In this document: piece after piece, positions 54,286-62,347 of the stretch
Layout: each line of letters starts with the position of its first letter
Numbering within the stretch: the stretch's first letter is position 1
Assembly (NCBI GenBank): GCA_963763885.1
Contig: CAVXQD010000007.1
Coordinates: forward strand, 2,167,768-2,231,767
Length of the DNA: 64,000 nucleotides
From: JANNBN01 sp963763885
GTDB lineage: Bacteria; Actinomycetota; Acidimicrobiia; Acidimicrobiales; JANYDT01
Reading direction: 5' to 3'
Program-made: the position numbers and the translations under genes
The notes under the pieces: generated by a model
The model's input: the letters and a program-made list of their open reading frames with translations, nothing else
What the model was told of the DNA's origin: nothing
Database searches by the model: none

Positions 54286-54290
54286 CCGAA

Positions 54291-54881
54291 TTACCGCGCT
54301 GAGCGGAGGGTCCGGAGCGAGAGCTGGACGCGTTCCACGAGTGAGCCGGTGCCTTCGGCTTCCGCCCAGTCGGTGAGTGACGCCCACACAGCTCCGGCTG
54401 CTGAGTTCACCAGCACACGATTCTCCAGAGTTGGGTCCAGCGCCGCAATCATGAGTGCTTCCCATTGGCCGCGTTGCGCGGACGCCTGATCACGCAGGAT
54501 GGGCTCGCGCTGGCAGAGTCGGACGCCGGCGATGAGCGTTGCGCGCTCGGTCTCATCGGCCTCAAGCACCGACGCTAGGGCGAGGCAAGACGCGCAGATC
54601 GCACCCCATGCTTCGCGGCCTCTGTCTGCGTTGTTGACCGTGGGGATGGCCGGGTCGTGCCTCAGGCTGTAGGGAAGGCTGACCGCTTGTTCCTTGGAGT
54701 CGAAGTAGTTGAAGAAGGTCCGCGGCGAGATGTCGGCACCGGTAGCGATCTGCTCGACCGTGGTGGCCTCGACCCCTTGGGCGGTGAACAACTCGATGGC
54801 CGCGGCCCGAATTGCCTGCCGGGTTCGACGCTTCTTGCGATCCCGGAGCCCAATTTCACCAACGTTGACTACTTTTTGCAT
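54291..54881 (-). CDS. TetR-family transcriptional regulator
   Basis: 196 aa. N-terminal HTH: RRTRQAIRAAAIELFTAQG, then TTVEQIATGADISPRTFFNYFDSK, the TetR signature. The C-terminal ligand domain is in the TetR_C form with LLASVLEADETERATLI-like helices. ATG 54881 was chosen. Divergent from the acyl-CoA dehydrogenase gene with 75 bp between starts, so that gene is its most likely target. Confidence 0.88.
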   Translation of the reverse strand: MQKVVNVGEIGLRDRKKRRTRQAIRAAAIELFTAQGVEATTVEQIATGADISPRTFFNYFDSKEQAVSLPYSLRHDPAIPTVNNADRGREAWGAICASCLALASVLEADETERATLIAGVRLCQREPILRDQASAQRGQWEALMIAALDPTLENRVLVNSAAGAVWASLTDWAEAEGTGSLVERVQLSLRTLRSAR

Positions 54882-54955
54882 TGACTGCAAGTGTGCACAC
54901 ACTGCACAATTATCTGCAACCTCAATCCCGCTCTTTGTTGCACCAGGAGTTCCCC

Positions 54956-56185
54956 GTGCCCGATTTCAGCCTCTCGCTCAACGAAGACCAACTCACCTTG
55001 CAGAAGTGGTGCCACGACTTTGCCGAGGGTGTCATGCGACCTGCGGCGTCGGAGTGGGACGAACGCGAAGAGTTCCCTTGGCCGGTTGTGCAGGAGGCTG
55101 CCTCCATCGGCCTGTACGGGTGGGAGTTCTTGATGAACGCCATGAGCGACCCGACGGGGCTCACCATGCCCGTTGCTGTCGAAGAGATCTTCTGGGGCGA
55201 CGCTGGCCTTGGCATGGCCATCTTCGGATCTGGTCTTGCGGCCGCGGGCATCGCAGCCAACGGCACGCCAGAGCAAGTGATGGAGTGGGTGCCGCAGTGT
55301 TACGGCACGGCAGACAAGGTGCAGCTGGGCGCTTTCTGCGTGAGCGAGCCCGACGCCGGATCCGACGTTTCCTCACTTCGTACGCGCGCTGTCTATGACG
55401 AAGCGAAGAAGGAATGGGTGTTGAACGGAACCAAGGCGTGGATCACCAACGGTGGCATCGCAGACATTCACGTGGTGGTTGCAGCGGTGGACCCTGGGCT
55501 TAAGGGCCGTGGCCAGGCGTCGTTTGTCATCCCGAAGGAAGCCAAGGGATTGTCCATGGGGCAGAAGTACAAGAAGCACGGCATCCGTGCATCGCACACT
55601 GCCGAGGTTGTGTTGGACGATGTGCGCATCCCCGCGTCGTTCCTGTTGGGTGGCACGGAGAAGTTGGACGCCAAGCTGGCCAAGGCTCGCGAAGCGGCGT
55701 CTGGTGCGCACACAAGTGGGAGTGGCAAGCAGCCGGCTATGGCTACGTTCGAGGCCACCCGTCCAACGGTTGGTGCGCAGGCGCTTGGCATTGCTAGGGC
55801 CGCATACGAATATTCATTGGACTACGCCAAAGAGCGCAAGGCTTTCGGGCGCGCCATCATCATGAACCAGGCCATTGCGTTCAAGCTGGCCAACATGGCC
55901 ACAGAGATCGACGCATCGCGATTGCTCATCTGGCGTGCTGCTTGGTTGGCAAAGAACGGCGGCTTCAAGAACGGCGAAGGTTCCATGAGCAAGTGGAAGG
56001 CATCCGAGACCGCCGTGCGCGTCACCGAGGACGCCATCCAGATCTTGGGCGGCTACGGCTACACCCGTGAGTATCCAGTCGAGCGCTGGCACCGCGATGC
56101 AAAGATCCACACGATCTTCGAAGGGACGTCGGAGATCCAGCAGCTGGTTATCTCTCGAGCCATATCTGGCTTGCGGATTGAGTAG
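54956..56185 (+). CDS. Acyl-CoA dehydrogenase
   Basis: 409 aa FAD enzyme. LGAFCVSEPDAGSDVSSLRT (FAD/substrate), WVLNGTKAWITNGGIAD, and RPTVGAQALGIARAAYEYS. The C-terminal DAIQILGGYGYTREYPVERW and the catalytic-Glu segment IHTIFEGTSEIQQLVISR complete the enzyme. GTG 54956 was chosen because GGAG lies 8 nt upstream; an upstream TTG would overlap the TetR start. The last 24 codons recur, diverged, at 60.3 kb, and an integrase gene begins 87 nt after the stop. The 3' end therefore looks like an integration target. Confidence 0.92.
   Translation: MPDFSLSLNEDQLTLQKWCHDFAEGVMRPAASEWDEREEFPWPVVQEAASIGLYGWEFLMNAMSDPTGLTMPVAVEEIFWGDAGLGMAIFGSGLAAAGIAANGTPEQVMEWVPQCYGTADKVQLGAFCVSEPDAGSDVSSLRTRAVYDEAKKEWVLNGTKAWITNGGIADIHVVVAAVDPGLKGRGQASFVIPKEAKGLSMGQKYKKHGIRASHTAEVVLDDVRIPASFLLGGTEKLDAKLAKAREAASGAHTSGSGKQPAMATFEATRPTVGAQALGIARAAYEYSLDYAKERKAFGRAIIMNQAIAFKLANMATEIDASRLLIWRAAWLAKNGGFKNGEGSMSKWKASETAVRVTEDAIQILGGYGYTREYPVERWHRDAKIHTIFEGTSEIQQLVISRAISGLRIE
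56132..56145 (+). other. Candidate attachment-site core in the acyl-CoA dehydrogenase 3' end
   Basis: GAGATCCAGCAGCT is the longest identical stretch shared with the gene-end copy at 60344-60357, while flanking codons differ synonymously. That is what an integration within conserved coding sequence would leave. Inference only. Confidence 0.45.
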
Positions 56186-56258
56186 TTTTCGTCCGTCTGG
56201 TGATGCGTAGTCCGGGCGGTCATCCCTAGTCGCATCCCTACGTGTCACACCCCGCCGC

Positions 56259-56264
56259 TACACT
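56259..56264 (+). promoter_or_regulatory. -10 box (TACACT) of a leaderless integrase transcript
   Basis: TACACT ends 7 nt before GTG 56272. The same TACACTTT...GTG layout precedes the AAA ATPase gene at 11.4 kb. Confidence 0.5.
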
Positions 56265-56271
56265 TTCGGGT

Positions 56272-57360
56272 GTGGCGACGATTCGTGAACGCAAGCCGGG
56301 TGTGTGGGAGGTTCGCGCCTTCACGGGGAACTCTCGCCACGGGTGTGCCGACGCAGGTTTCGCGCACGGTGCGAGGCACCAAGAAGGACGCGCTGCGGGT
56401 CGCGGCCGAGTTGACGGTCGCTCCGGCGGGTCGTGCTGCGGGTCGTTCGGTGTCGGACGTGTTGGACGCGTGGGTGCAGAAGCACGACGCCACGTGGGCG
56501 CCGGCGTCGCATCGTGATCAGTTGTCGCGGGTGGCGCGGATCAATGGTGATCGCATCGCTCGGCTGCCCGTGGCTCGGCTGAAGATCGAAGACGTGGAGC
56601 GATGGCATGCGCGCTTACGGGATGAGGGATTGGCCGACGTGTCGATCCGCAACCTGCACGGCGTGTTGCGTGCTGCGCTCACGCAGGCGGTGCGGTGGGG
56701 TTGGGTGTCGCGCAACGTGGCGTCACTGGCCGAGCTGTCGTTCGCGAAAGGTTGCGCCTCGCGGTGTGATGTCGGCGGCGGATGTGCGACACGTCATTGC
56801 GGTCGGCGACGCGATCGGCTCCGAGGTCGGGTTGATGCTGCGGCTCGCTGCGGTGACCGGCGCTCGTCGTGCGGAGCTGGCGGCGTTGCAGTGGACGGAC
56901 GTGGTGGACGGAGTGCTCACTGTTGACTCGGCTATCGAGATCGATCGTCGTTCGGGCCGTACGGTGCTGTCCGATGCGCCGACGAAGACGGCGAATCAGC
57001 GGCGCATCACCCTCGATGCGGCAACGCTCGCTGTTGTTGAACGTGAGCGCGCCTCGCTGGAGGAGTACGGGCCGTGGATGTTCAACGTCGGGCGACGAGC
57101 CACCGAACCCGGACCGCATCGGCTACTGGTGGCGGCTCGCCCGTGAGAAGGCCGGCATCGATGCGAAGTGGCGGTTGCACGACCTGCGCCACTGGTCGGC
57201 GTCGGTGGCGATCGCCGCGGGTCACGACGTGAAGACCGTCGCCGATCGCCTCGGCCACGCGAATGCTGCGATGACGCTGCGGGTCTACGCCCACGCGTTC
57301 GCGGCGTCGGATCGAGCGGTGGCTGATTCCGTGGGCGCTGCGTTGGAGGGAGACCAATGA
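56272..57360 (+). pseudogene. Tyrosine-type integrase 1, broken by three +1 frameshifts
   Basis: Reads VATIRERKPGVWEVRAFTG from GTG 56272, shifts near 56331 to ATGVPTQVSRTVRGTKKDA and the SAM-like core domain (SVSDVLDAWVQKHDATW), and shifts near 56750 to APRGVMSAADVRHVI. It shifts again near 57090. Catalytic residues are present: Arg in TGARRAELAAL, HxLRH in RLHDLRHWSAS, and LGHANAAMTLRVYAH with the nucleophilic Tyr. Removing one base at each site gives ~362 aa, normal for the family. It sits beside the candidate att site, as integrases usually do. Its stop overlaps the next gene by 4 nt. Confidence 0.85.
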
Positions 57361-57740
57361 GACCGCTTTTGCTTCGTGACGAGCTACCGCCGGATGACAC
57401 GGTGGTCGTGGTTCGGGGCGGCGAGATGAAGTCTGAGTACGTGCGGTCGAGTGCGCAGGACGCCTTCTTCGCTGTCGGTGTCTTTGCTGTTTCGGTTGCG
57501 TTGTCGCTCGACGTTCCGGTGGAGCAACTCTGTGCAACGGATCGTCGCATCGCACGGTACGGGAAGGTTCGCCTGTCCACGGTGGGCCGTCTTCGCGAAC
57601 TTGGCTTCGCATTGCTCCCGACGCTTGATCGCCCGCACTACGACGTTGTGCTGCCAGACCTGGAGGACGCGACCCTCGACAGGCTGGAGCTGGCGTTCGA
57701 CCAGGCGATTCCTCGACCAGGATCCCAGGGGAAGTCGTAG
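57357..57740 (+). CDS. Hypothetical protein, cargo gene coupled to integrase 1
   Basis: 127 aa, not recognised. Visible features are DTVVVVRGGEMKSEYVRSSA, then FAVGVFAVSVALSLDVPVEQL and STVGRLRELGFALLPTLDRPHYDVVLPD. It starts at ATG 57357, overlapping the integrase stop by 4 nt, and is followed 1 nt later by a second small gene. Paired small genes like this can be toxin-antitoxin systems, but no toxin family motif is seen. Confidence 0.7.
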   Translation: MRPLLLRDELPPDDTVVVVRGGEMKSEYVRSSAQDAFFAVGVFAVSVALSLDVPVEQLCATDRRIARYGKVRLSTVGRLRELGFALLPTLDRPHYDVVLPDLEDATLDRLELAFDQAIPRPGSQGKS

Positions 57741-57741
57741 A

Positions 57742-58005
57742 ATGTCGCACATGGCATGGGATCTGTGGATCGACTACCAGAGTGGGGACGACGACGGCCT
57801 TACCCGCGCGAACACCCGCAACCTTCGGGCCGGACTAAACGTCAAGGTTGGCGACGTGCTCATTGTGGGCAACGAGGATGCGGAGCCCGGTGTCGGCGAG
57901 GTCATCGAACTTGGTGATCGAGGATTCGTGGTTGTGAAGGTGTTTCCGGGAACCGTCGAAGAGAATCGGTTCCGTTTGCGGCCGGGCTACGCCTCAGCGA
58001 GCTGA
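57742..58005 (+). CDS. Hypothetical small beta-rich protein, paired with the preceding gene
   Basis: 87 aa (start ATG 57742 or 57751). MAWDLWIDYQSGDDDGLTR is followed by VKVGDVLIVGNEDAEPGVGEV and GFVVVKVFPGTVEENRFRL. It looks like a small barrel with a hydrophobic core. It begins 1 nt after the upstream stop, so the two are co-translated. Two repeat units of the ~68-nt family follow its stop. No family recognised. Confidence 0.72.
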   Translation: MSHMAWDLWIDYQSGDDDGLTRANTRNLRAGLNVKVGDVLIVGNEDAEPGVGEVIELGDRGFVVVKVFPGTVEENRFRLRPGYASAS

Positions 58006-58036
58006 CGCTCTCAACGCGCGGACGCGCCGCCCAGAC

Positions 58037-58102
58037 GCGCAACACCCGGCTACTCACCGTCCGGAGAGCTCGCCGGGTGCACTTCCCGCTCCTCCTGGAG
58101 CG
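58037..58102 (+). repeat. ~68-nt palindromic repeat, unit 1
   Basis: Starts GCGCAACACCCGGC. CACCCGGC (58043-58050) pairs with GCCGGGTG (58072-58079), followed by CACTTCC and a CTCC-TCCT-GGAG hairpin. Same plan as the three other units. It begins 32 nt after the cargo gene stop. Confidence 0.65.
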
Positions 58103-58167
58103 AGCGTTCTCAGTTTGCTCGAGAACGACAGCGCCGCTGCGGCGAATTCTCGGATCGTGGCCCCGCA

Positions 58168-58237
58168 AGCGCAGAACCCGGCTGCCCAACCAACAGGCTG
58201 GCAACTGGGTCCGCTTCCTCCGATGCTGACCGGAGGC
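58168..58237 (+). repeat. ~68-nt palindromic repeat, unit 2
   Basis: Starts GCGCAGAACCCGGC. Has an ACCC...GGGT outer stem, TCCGCTTCC, and the hairpin CCTCCG-ATGCTGAC-CGGAGG at its end. Confidence 0.7.
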
Positions 58238-58353
58238 GTCGAACAGCTTGGTCCGAAACCGGCGTTCCAGGCCACCGGATTTGTTTCGGTCGCCCGAAAC
58301 TTCGGACACCCGATCGACACGCAACAGCTCTCTTCGTCTGAAAGGCTTGATGC

Positions 58354-58560
58354 ATGCGGGACTGGGCGGGCATATTCGGAACCGTCGGCGTGATGTCTTG
58401 TTTGTTCGGGTCTGTCGCGTTTGTGCTTTGGTGGCTCCGTCGCAGGAGCCGGATCGCCGCTCGCGTCTTTCGAGACGACCCGATTCAGCTCGCTATCGTA
58501 CTCGGCGGGGCTGGCGCTATCTGTCTCCTCATCGCAGGCCTACTTGCCGTTGCTGGCTGA
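58354..58560 (+). CDS. Small two-span membrane protein
   Basis: 68 aa. Two hydrophobic helices (FGTVGVMSCLFGSVAFVLWW and LAIVLGGAGAICLLIAGLLAV) flank a basic loop RRRSRIAARVFRD. No family recognised. Small membrane proteins in integrative elements may be holin-like or toxins, but nothing shows that here. It ends 6 nt before the convergent excisionase gene. Confidence 0.55.
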   Translation: MRDWAGIFGTVGVMSCLFGSVAFVLWWLRRRSRIAARVFRDDPIQLAIVLGGAGAICLLIAGLLAVAG

Positions 58561-58566
58561 CGCCGC

Positions 58567-58896
58567 TCAGTCGAACCCCGGGAACCGGAGCGGCTCGTCG
58601 TCGAAGAACTCCGAATAGGTTGCAGCCGGGTCGTCGATAGGTTGCAGCTCCGTCCGGTCTGTCTCGACGAATGCGTCGGCGTCTTCGATCAGTTCCGCGA
58701 TCAGCTTCACGGGTACGCGGAGGCAGCGACCGATGCGAATGCAAGGGAGCCCTTCGGGATCGCCGGCGAGGTAGCGGTTCGCTGCCTCGTACGCAGTTGA
58801 GCGACCGATGCGGAGGAGCGTGGCTGCTTCGGTGACGGTGAGGACCTTCGGAGTGGAGAGGATGGGACGGCGGGCGCTGCGTTGGATTGTCTGCAT
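58567..58896 (-). CDS. Excisionase-like HTH protein of element 1
   Basis: 109 aa from ATG 58896. A MerR/Xis-type winged HTH (VLTVTEAATLLRIGRSTAYEAANRY) is followed by a basic strand CIRIGRCLRVPVKLIAELIE. The C-terminus is acidic and Pro-rich. Encoded opposite to the integrase, in the middle of the element. It would bend att DNA and direct excision. Confidence 0.82.
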   Translation of the reverse strand: MQTIQRSARRPILSTPKVLTVTEAATLLRIGRSTAYEAANRYLAGDPEGLPCIRIGRCLRVPVKLIAELIEDADAFVETDRTELQPIDDPAATYSEFFDDEPLRFPGFD

Positions 58897-59479
58897 GCGT
58901 ACATATCCGCTCTCGACTTGGCCGGTTCGGACAGATTTGTTCGAGAAAGTCCGAAACCGGATCGGCCGGAGCGGTGGTTGGTCGGTCAAGGCCGCAGCGG
59001 CGAAGCCGATGCGCCCGGAGGGCTTGGCCTTGAGGGACCGGTCGCTCGGCATCCTTGCAGTGGTCCGCCCGCAGGCGGACCTGGTTGCGGAAAGCCGACA
59101 GCGCAGCACGAGGTGGACGGTTTCGGAGGTTCAGCAGAACCTCCAACTGTGTGAGAACATCCTTGCGATTGCTGACAGGCGACCAGGGGGCTGCACCCAA
59201 CATGACAACGACGATGGCGGCCGGTCGAGTCGGAGCGGAGCGAAGGCGCAAGAGGCCTTTCCAGGTCCGCTGAGCAGTTTCGAATATCGATCGATGTCAA
59301 TCGCACGACGTGCGACCCTTCAAGCGACATGGGTCGTCGACGCGTTTATTGAGCGTCGTATGGTGGAGATAATGGGTCCGCATTTAGAAGGGGCAACTTG
59401 GCGCTACGGACTGAGAGCTAGCGGCTTACGCTTCGCTGCTGGGCTTGGAGTACTCGGACGGCGTTGGTGAGGAAAGATC
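58897..59479. other. Gene-poor stretch upstream of the excisionase gene, with two perfect hairpins
   Basis: 583 bp. The forward and reverse open frames here show no recognisable protein. GGTCCGCC-CGCA-GGCGGACC (59062-59081) and GGAGGTTC-AGCA-GAACCTCC (59125-59144, stem 8 bp) are perfect hairpins with similar loops. The right part (59280-59479) is AT-richer. The excisionase promoter should lie next to 58897-58960. Confidence 0.5.
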
Positions 59480-60112
59480 TCATTGGATGTGCCAAATCTT
59501 TCGATGCTCGGGATCCGGATGTCCAGCTTCAGTGACAACGTCATCCATTGCAGACTTGAGCCCTCGAACGATCGATTCGACCAATGCGTCATTGAGGTCT
59601 AAGTCATCGCCGACAACGCACGAACCAACGAATCTCACCTTCTGGATTGTCGCTTTCTGCAACTTCCCTCGATGATGAATTACATCTTGGCGGAGTAGAC
59701 GGAGCTCTCCCATATATGGAACTTTGAGATCTGTCGGACCCGCAAGTCCGAGCGCTGTCGCAATCTTGCGCCTGTGCTCGGACTCCCAGTACTCGAACAA
59801 TAGGACGACGAGCCACTGCCCGGCACGTACGTGGTTGTGTCCGCCGACGATGTTGCGTTGCACGTATTGGCCCTGCGTCGTTTGGTGAAGCATGATGTTC
59901 GCAGGATCGTTGGGATCTCCATGGCCGTAGAAAAACGGAAGACCGTTGCGGTCAGCATCCTCGTCAAGTCCCCCAATGGGCTCCGATTGAGACTGCTTCA
60001 CTTGTCGTGCATTGAGGTTGAATCCGGCTGTGGTGTCAAGGTAGTGACCGTAAAGTTCGTCCACGGTGACGACGTAACTCAGAACAGCCTCATGCAAGGG
60101 TGAGTCTTTCAT
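59480..60112 (-). CDS. HEPN-like protein with an Rx4H motif
   Basis: 210 aa from ATG 60112 (TTG 60142 is possible). The C-terminal half has LLFEYWESEHRRKIATALGL and MGELRLLRQDVIHHRGKL. The latter holds RQDVIH, the R-x4-H signature of HEPN RNases. The arrangement (EYW..HR, then a G-x-L-R-x-L-R helix) is that of HEPN-like domains in defence and toxin proteins. The N-terminal half (SYVVTVDELYGHYLDTTAGF) is not recognised. No paired antitoxin is adjacent. Codon use looks less GC-rich than core genes, in line with transfer. Function is inferred from the motif only. Confidence 0.65.
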   Translation of the reverse strand: MKDSPLHEAVLSYVVTVDELYGHYLDTTAGFNLNARQVKQSQSEPIGGLDEDADRNGLPFFYGHGDPNDPANIMLHQTTQGQYVQRNIVGGHNHVRAGQWLVVLLFEYWESEHRRKIATALGLAGPTDLKVPYMGELRLLRQDVIHHRGKLQKATIQKVRFVGSCVVGDDLDLNDALVESIVRGLKSAMDDVVTEAGHPDPEHRKIWHIQ

Positions 60113-60313
60113 CCGGTTGACGCTAGCGACATGAAGCGACAACGGCGGGTACCGCTAGGCGTGATTCGCTGCCACCTCAGAGTTCGAAGACCGCTTCGAA
60201 GTTCCGTCCCTACTTTCATCCCAACAACTGGCCGGAGTGACCGGAATCGTTGGATAATCAGGACGCGAAACCACAGGTAACAGACCCACGCAACACACGC
60301 TGGACACGTCGAA

Positions 60314-60397
60314 ATGAGCCTCACGATCTTTGAAGGAACCTCAGAGATCCAGCAGCTCGTGATCTCGCGGGCGATCTCGGGTTTGCGCATCGAGTAG
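60314..60397 (+). pseudogene. 3'-end fragment of an acyl-CoA dehydrogenase gene (gene-end duplication)
   Basis: Encodes LTIFEGTSEIQQLVISRAISGLRIE then TAG. From the Thr onward it is identical in protein to the last 24 residues of the intact gene ending at 56185, but differs at many third positions. It is therefore not a recent copy. An integrative element entering the 3' end of the gene and carrying its own version of the end would leave this. Confidence 0.85.
60344..60357 (+). other. Candidate att core, right-hand copy
   Basis: GAGATCCAGCAGCT, identical to 56132-56145 in the intact dehydrogenase gene. Between the two copies lies the ~4.2-kb putative element 1. Confidence 0.45.
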
Positions 60398-61080
60398 CTG
60401 TTGGTGGGGCGATGGTCGATGGCGGGTCCTGTCTCCTCCGGGTGCCCTCCCACCGTCCTCGCTTCGCTGTCAGTATCCGCGTTGCGGTCTTCGGGTCGCG
60501 CTGGGCTGGTGGTTGGTTACTGACGTGTGACTCGCTCGCTTCGTGCCGTGATGGCTTTCCGCAGACATGTCCACGTTGGTTGCCAGCCCCGGCCCGGGGT
60601 TTGGGTTTGGCCTGATAAGAGCTTGTCCGCCTCGACCCGAGAGAGTCGGGGTGTGGCCCCTGACAGTGCTGCCGTGCCCGTTTCCCCGGACCTGGTCATG
60701 TTGGCAGAAACCGTCGATGTTGTCATCGGCGTAGATACCCATAAAGAGACTCACACCGCGGCGATCGTCGCGGCGGCGACTGGTGCGGTGCTGGCCATGC
60801 TCACCTTCCCGGATAACGCCGGTGGTTACAGCGGGCGTCGGGGCTATCGAAGGCACCCGGACATATGGCACTGGACTTGTCCGAGTCTTACAAGACCTCG
60901 ATGAACTCGTCATCGAAGTTGACCGGCCCCGTCACCCGCCGCGACGCAACGGCGTCAAGACCGACGAAATCGACGCGGCTCGATGTGCACGCGAAGCGCT
61001 CTCGAACATCATCCAGGCCCAACCCCGTTCTGGTCCGCAACGCGACGCGTTGGCGTTGCTGTTAGCCGCTCGAGATCGGT
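60398..61080 (+). mobile_element. IS110-family remnant (N-terminal transposase part)
   Basis: From ATG 60698 the product reads LAETVDVVIGVDTHKETHTA, the first DEDD Asp of IS110 transposases. The frame then breaks and continues as GAIEGTRTYGTGLVRVLQDLD (Glu) and NGVKTDEIDAARCAREALS (Asp). The linking segment is shortened, and the C-terminal Ser/HhH domain is missing. About 300 bp of non-coding sequence precedes it (60398-60697), probably IS leader. The right end runs straight into integrase sequence at ~61080. Confidence 0.82.
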
Positions 61081-61607
61081 TCGATGCTGCGGCAAGCTGC
61101 GGTGACTGGTGCTCGTCGTGCGGAGCTTGCGGCGTTGCGGTGGATGACGTAGTTGATGGAGTGCTGGTGATTGACTCGGCGATCGAGACGGGCCGGCGTT
61201 CTGGTTCCACGGTGCTGTCAGATGCGCCTACGAAGACAGCAAATCAGCGTCGGCTGACGCTCGATGCTGCGACACTTGCTGTCGTGGAGGGCGAGCGAAA
61301 GAAGCGGGCGGAATTCGGCCCGTGGATGTTTGCGGTTGGCGACGATCCGCCGAACCCGGACCGAATCGGCTTTTGGTGGCGCCTGGCTCGTGAGAAGGCT
61401 GGTGTCGATGCGAAGTGGCGGTTGCACGATCTGCGGCATTGGTCGGCCTCGGTCGCGATTGCGGCGGGCCACGACGTGAAGACGGTGGCGGATCGTCTTG
61501 GCCACGCGAACGCAGCGATGACGCTGCGGGTCTACGCCCACGCGTTCGCCAAGTCCGATCGGGCAGTAGCCGATTCCGTCGGCGCGCTGTTGGCGAGTGA
61601 CGAATGA
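61081..61607 (+). pseudogene. Tyrosine-type integrase 2, C-terminal fragment
   Basis: Homologous to the C-terminal half of integrase 1. It starts LRQAAVTGARRAELAALRW in one frame, then shifts at ~61148 to DDVVDGVLVIDSAIETGRRSG and runs on through SDAPTKTANQRRLTLDAATL. RLHDLRHWSASVAIAAGHD and LGHANAAMTLRVYAHA complete the catalytic R, H-x-x-R and Tyr. The N-terminal half has been replaced by the IS110 remnant. The stop overlaps the next gene by 4 nt, as in element 1. Confidence 0.85.
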
Positions 61608-62149
61608 GCAGGCGAAGGTTTTTGCCAACGGATGCGTTCGTCGACGAGTCGATCCGTGGGCAGCGCTATTTGATGGGGTGCGTGTTGGTGGAAGCGAAAC
61701 GGCTCCCCGATGTACGCCGAGCGGTCGTGGAACTGTCGCTCGATGGAAACAGGATTCACTTTCACAACGAGTCCAAGCGACGACGTCAGCTGATCCTTGA
61801 AGCGTTCGTCGAGCTACCGCTGAAGGTAGACATCGTTGTTTGTCAGCGAACCCATGGTGTGTCGGAATTCGATGCCCGAAACGCTTGTTTGAAGTCCATC
61901 GTTGAGCGCCTTCAGGCTGACGAGGTACCACGCCTGACGTTGGAGAGCCGAGACGATGACCGCGATGACGTGCGGACGATCTCCAGGGTGAGATCTGCCA
62001 GCCCTTCGTTGGTGTTCGAGCATCGTTCAGGTGAGCAAGACCCGCTGTTGTGGGTCGCTGACGGCCTTACCTGGGCTGCGGGAGCTGGGAACCACTGGCG
62101 TGAGATCATCGGCGCCGTGCTGAGGGAAGAACGGCAAACAGGGCCGTAA
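61604..62149 (+). CDS. DUF3800-like putative nuclease, cargo of element 2
   Basis: 181 aa. TDAFVDESIRGQRYLMGCVLV near the N-terminus resembles the Y-x-D-E-S opening of DUF3800 proteins, which have an RNase H-like fold. NRIHFHNESKRRRQLILEAF follows, and later DPLLWVADGLTWAAGAGNHW, where family members have a conserved Asp. Starts at ATG 61604 overlapping integrase 2. Proteins of this kind are frequent in mobile and defence loci. The family assignment is moderate and the activity unknown. Confidence 0.62.
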   Translation: MSRRRFLPTDAFVDESIRGQRYLMGCVLVEAKRLPDVRRAVVELSLDGNRIHFHNESKRRRQLILEAFVELPLKVDIVVCQRTHGVSEFDARNACLKSIVERLQADEVPRLTLESRDDDRDDVRTISRVRSASPSLVFEHRSGEQDPLLWVADGLTWAAGAGNHWREIIGAVLREERQTGP

Positions 62150-62150
62150 C

Positions 62151-62217
62151 GCGCAAAACGGGCACCCCAACCTCCGGCTGGCCACCCGCTCCACTTCCTC
62201 CGATGCTTACCGGAGAC
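62151..62217 (+). repeat. ~68-nt palindromic repeat, unit 3
   Basis: Starts GCGCAAAACGGGC, 1 nt after the cargo gene stop. Ends with CTCCACTTCC and CTCCG-ATGCTTAC-CGGAG. Followed by TGCCGTGCCCG, which also follows unit 4. Confidence 0.68.
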
Positions 62218-62278
62218 CTCTCCAGTATGCCGTGCCCGTATGACAACGGCAACCAAATTGCGACCTGGGTCCGAAAAA

Positions 62279-62347
62279 GCGCAGACCCGGCACCCCTGCC
62301 AAAGGGCAGGCCACCGGGTCCACTTCCGCCGATGCTGACCGGAGGCG
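62279..62347 (+). repeat. ~68-nt palindromic repeat, unit 4
   Basis: The most perfect unit: GACCCGG (62284-62290) pairs with CCGGGTC (62314-62320) and CCCTGCC pairs with GGGCAGG inside it. Then CACTTCC and CCGATGCTGACCGGAGG. The rest of the 62150-62549 gap holds no gene. Confidence 0.72.

Noticed and set aside
58808..59470. 220-codon plus-strand open frame opposite and beyond the excisionase gene
   Set aside because: Overlaps the well-supported excisionase gene on the other strand and its product has no recognisable features.
58037..62347. Integron attC sites or CRISPR for the ~68-nt repeats
   Set aside because: The terminal RYYYAAC/GTTRRRY boxes of attC are not seen, there is no integron-type integrase, and the units are too few, long and palindromic for CRISPR.
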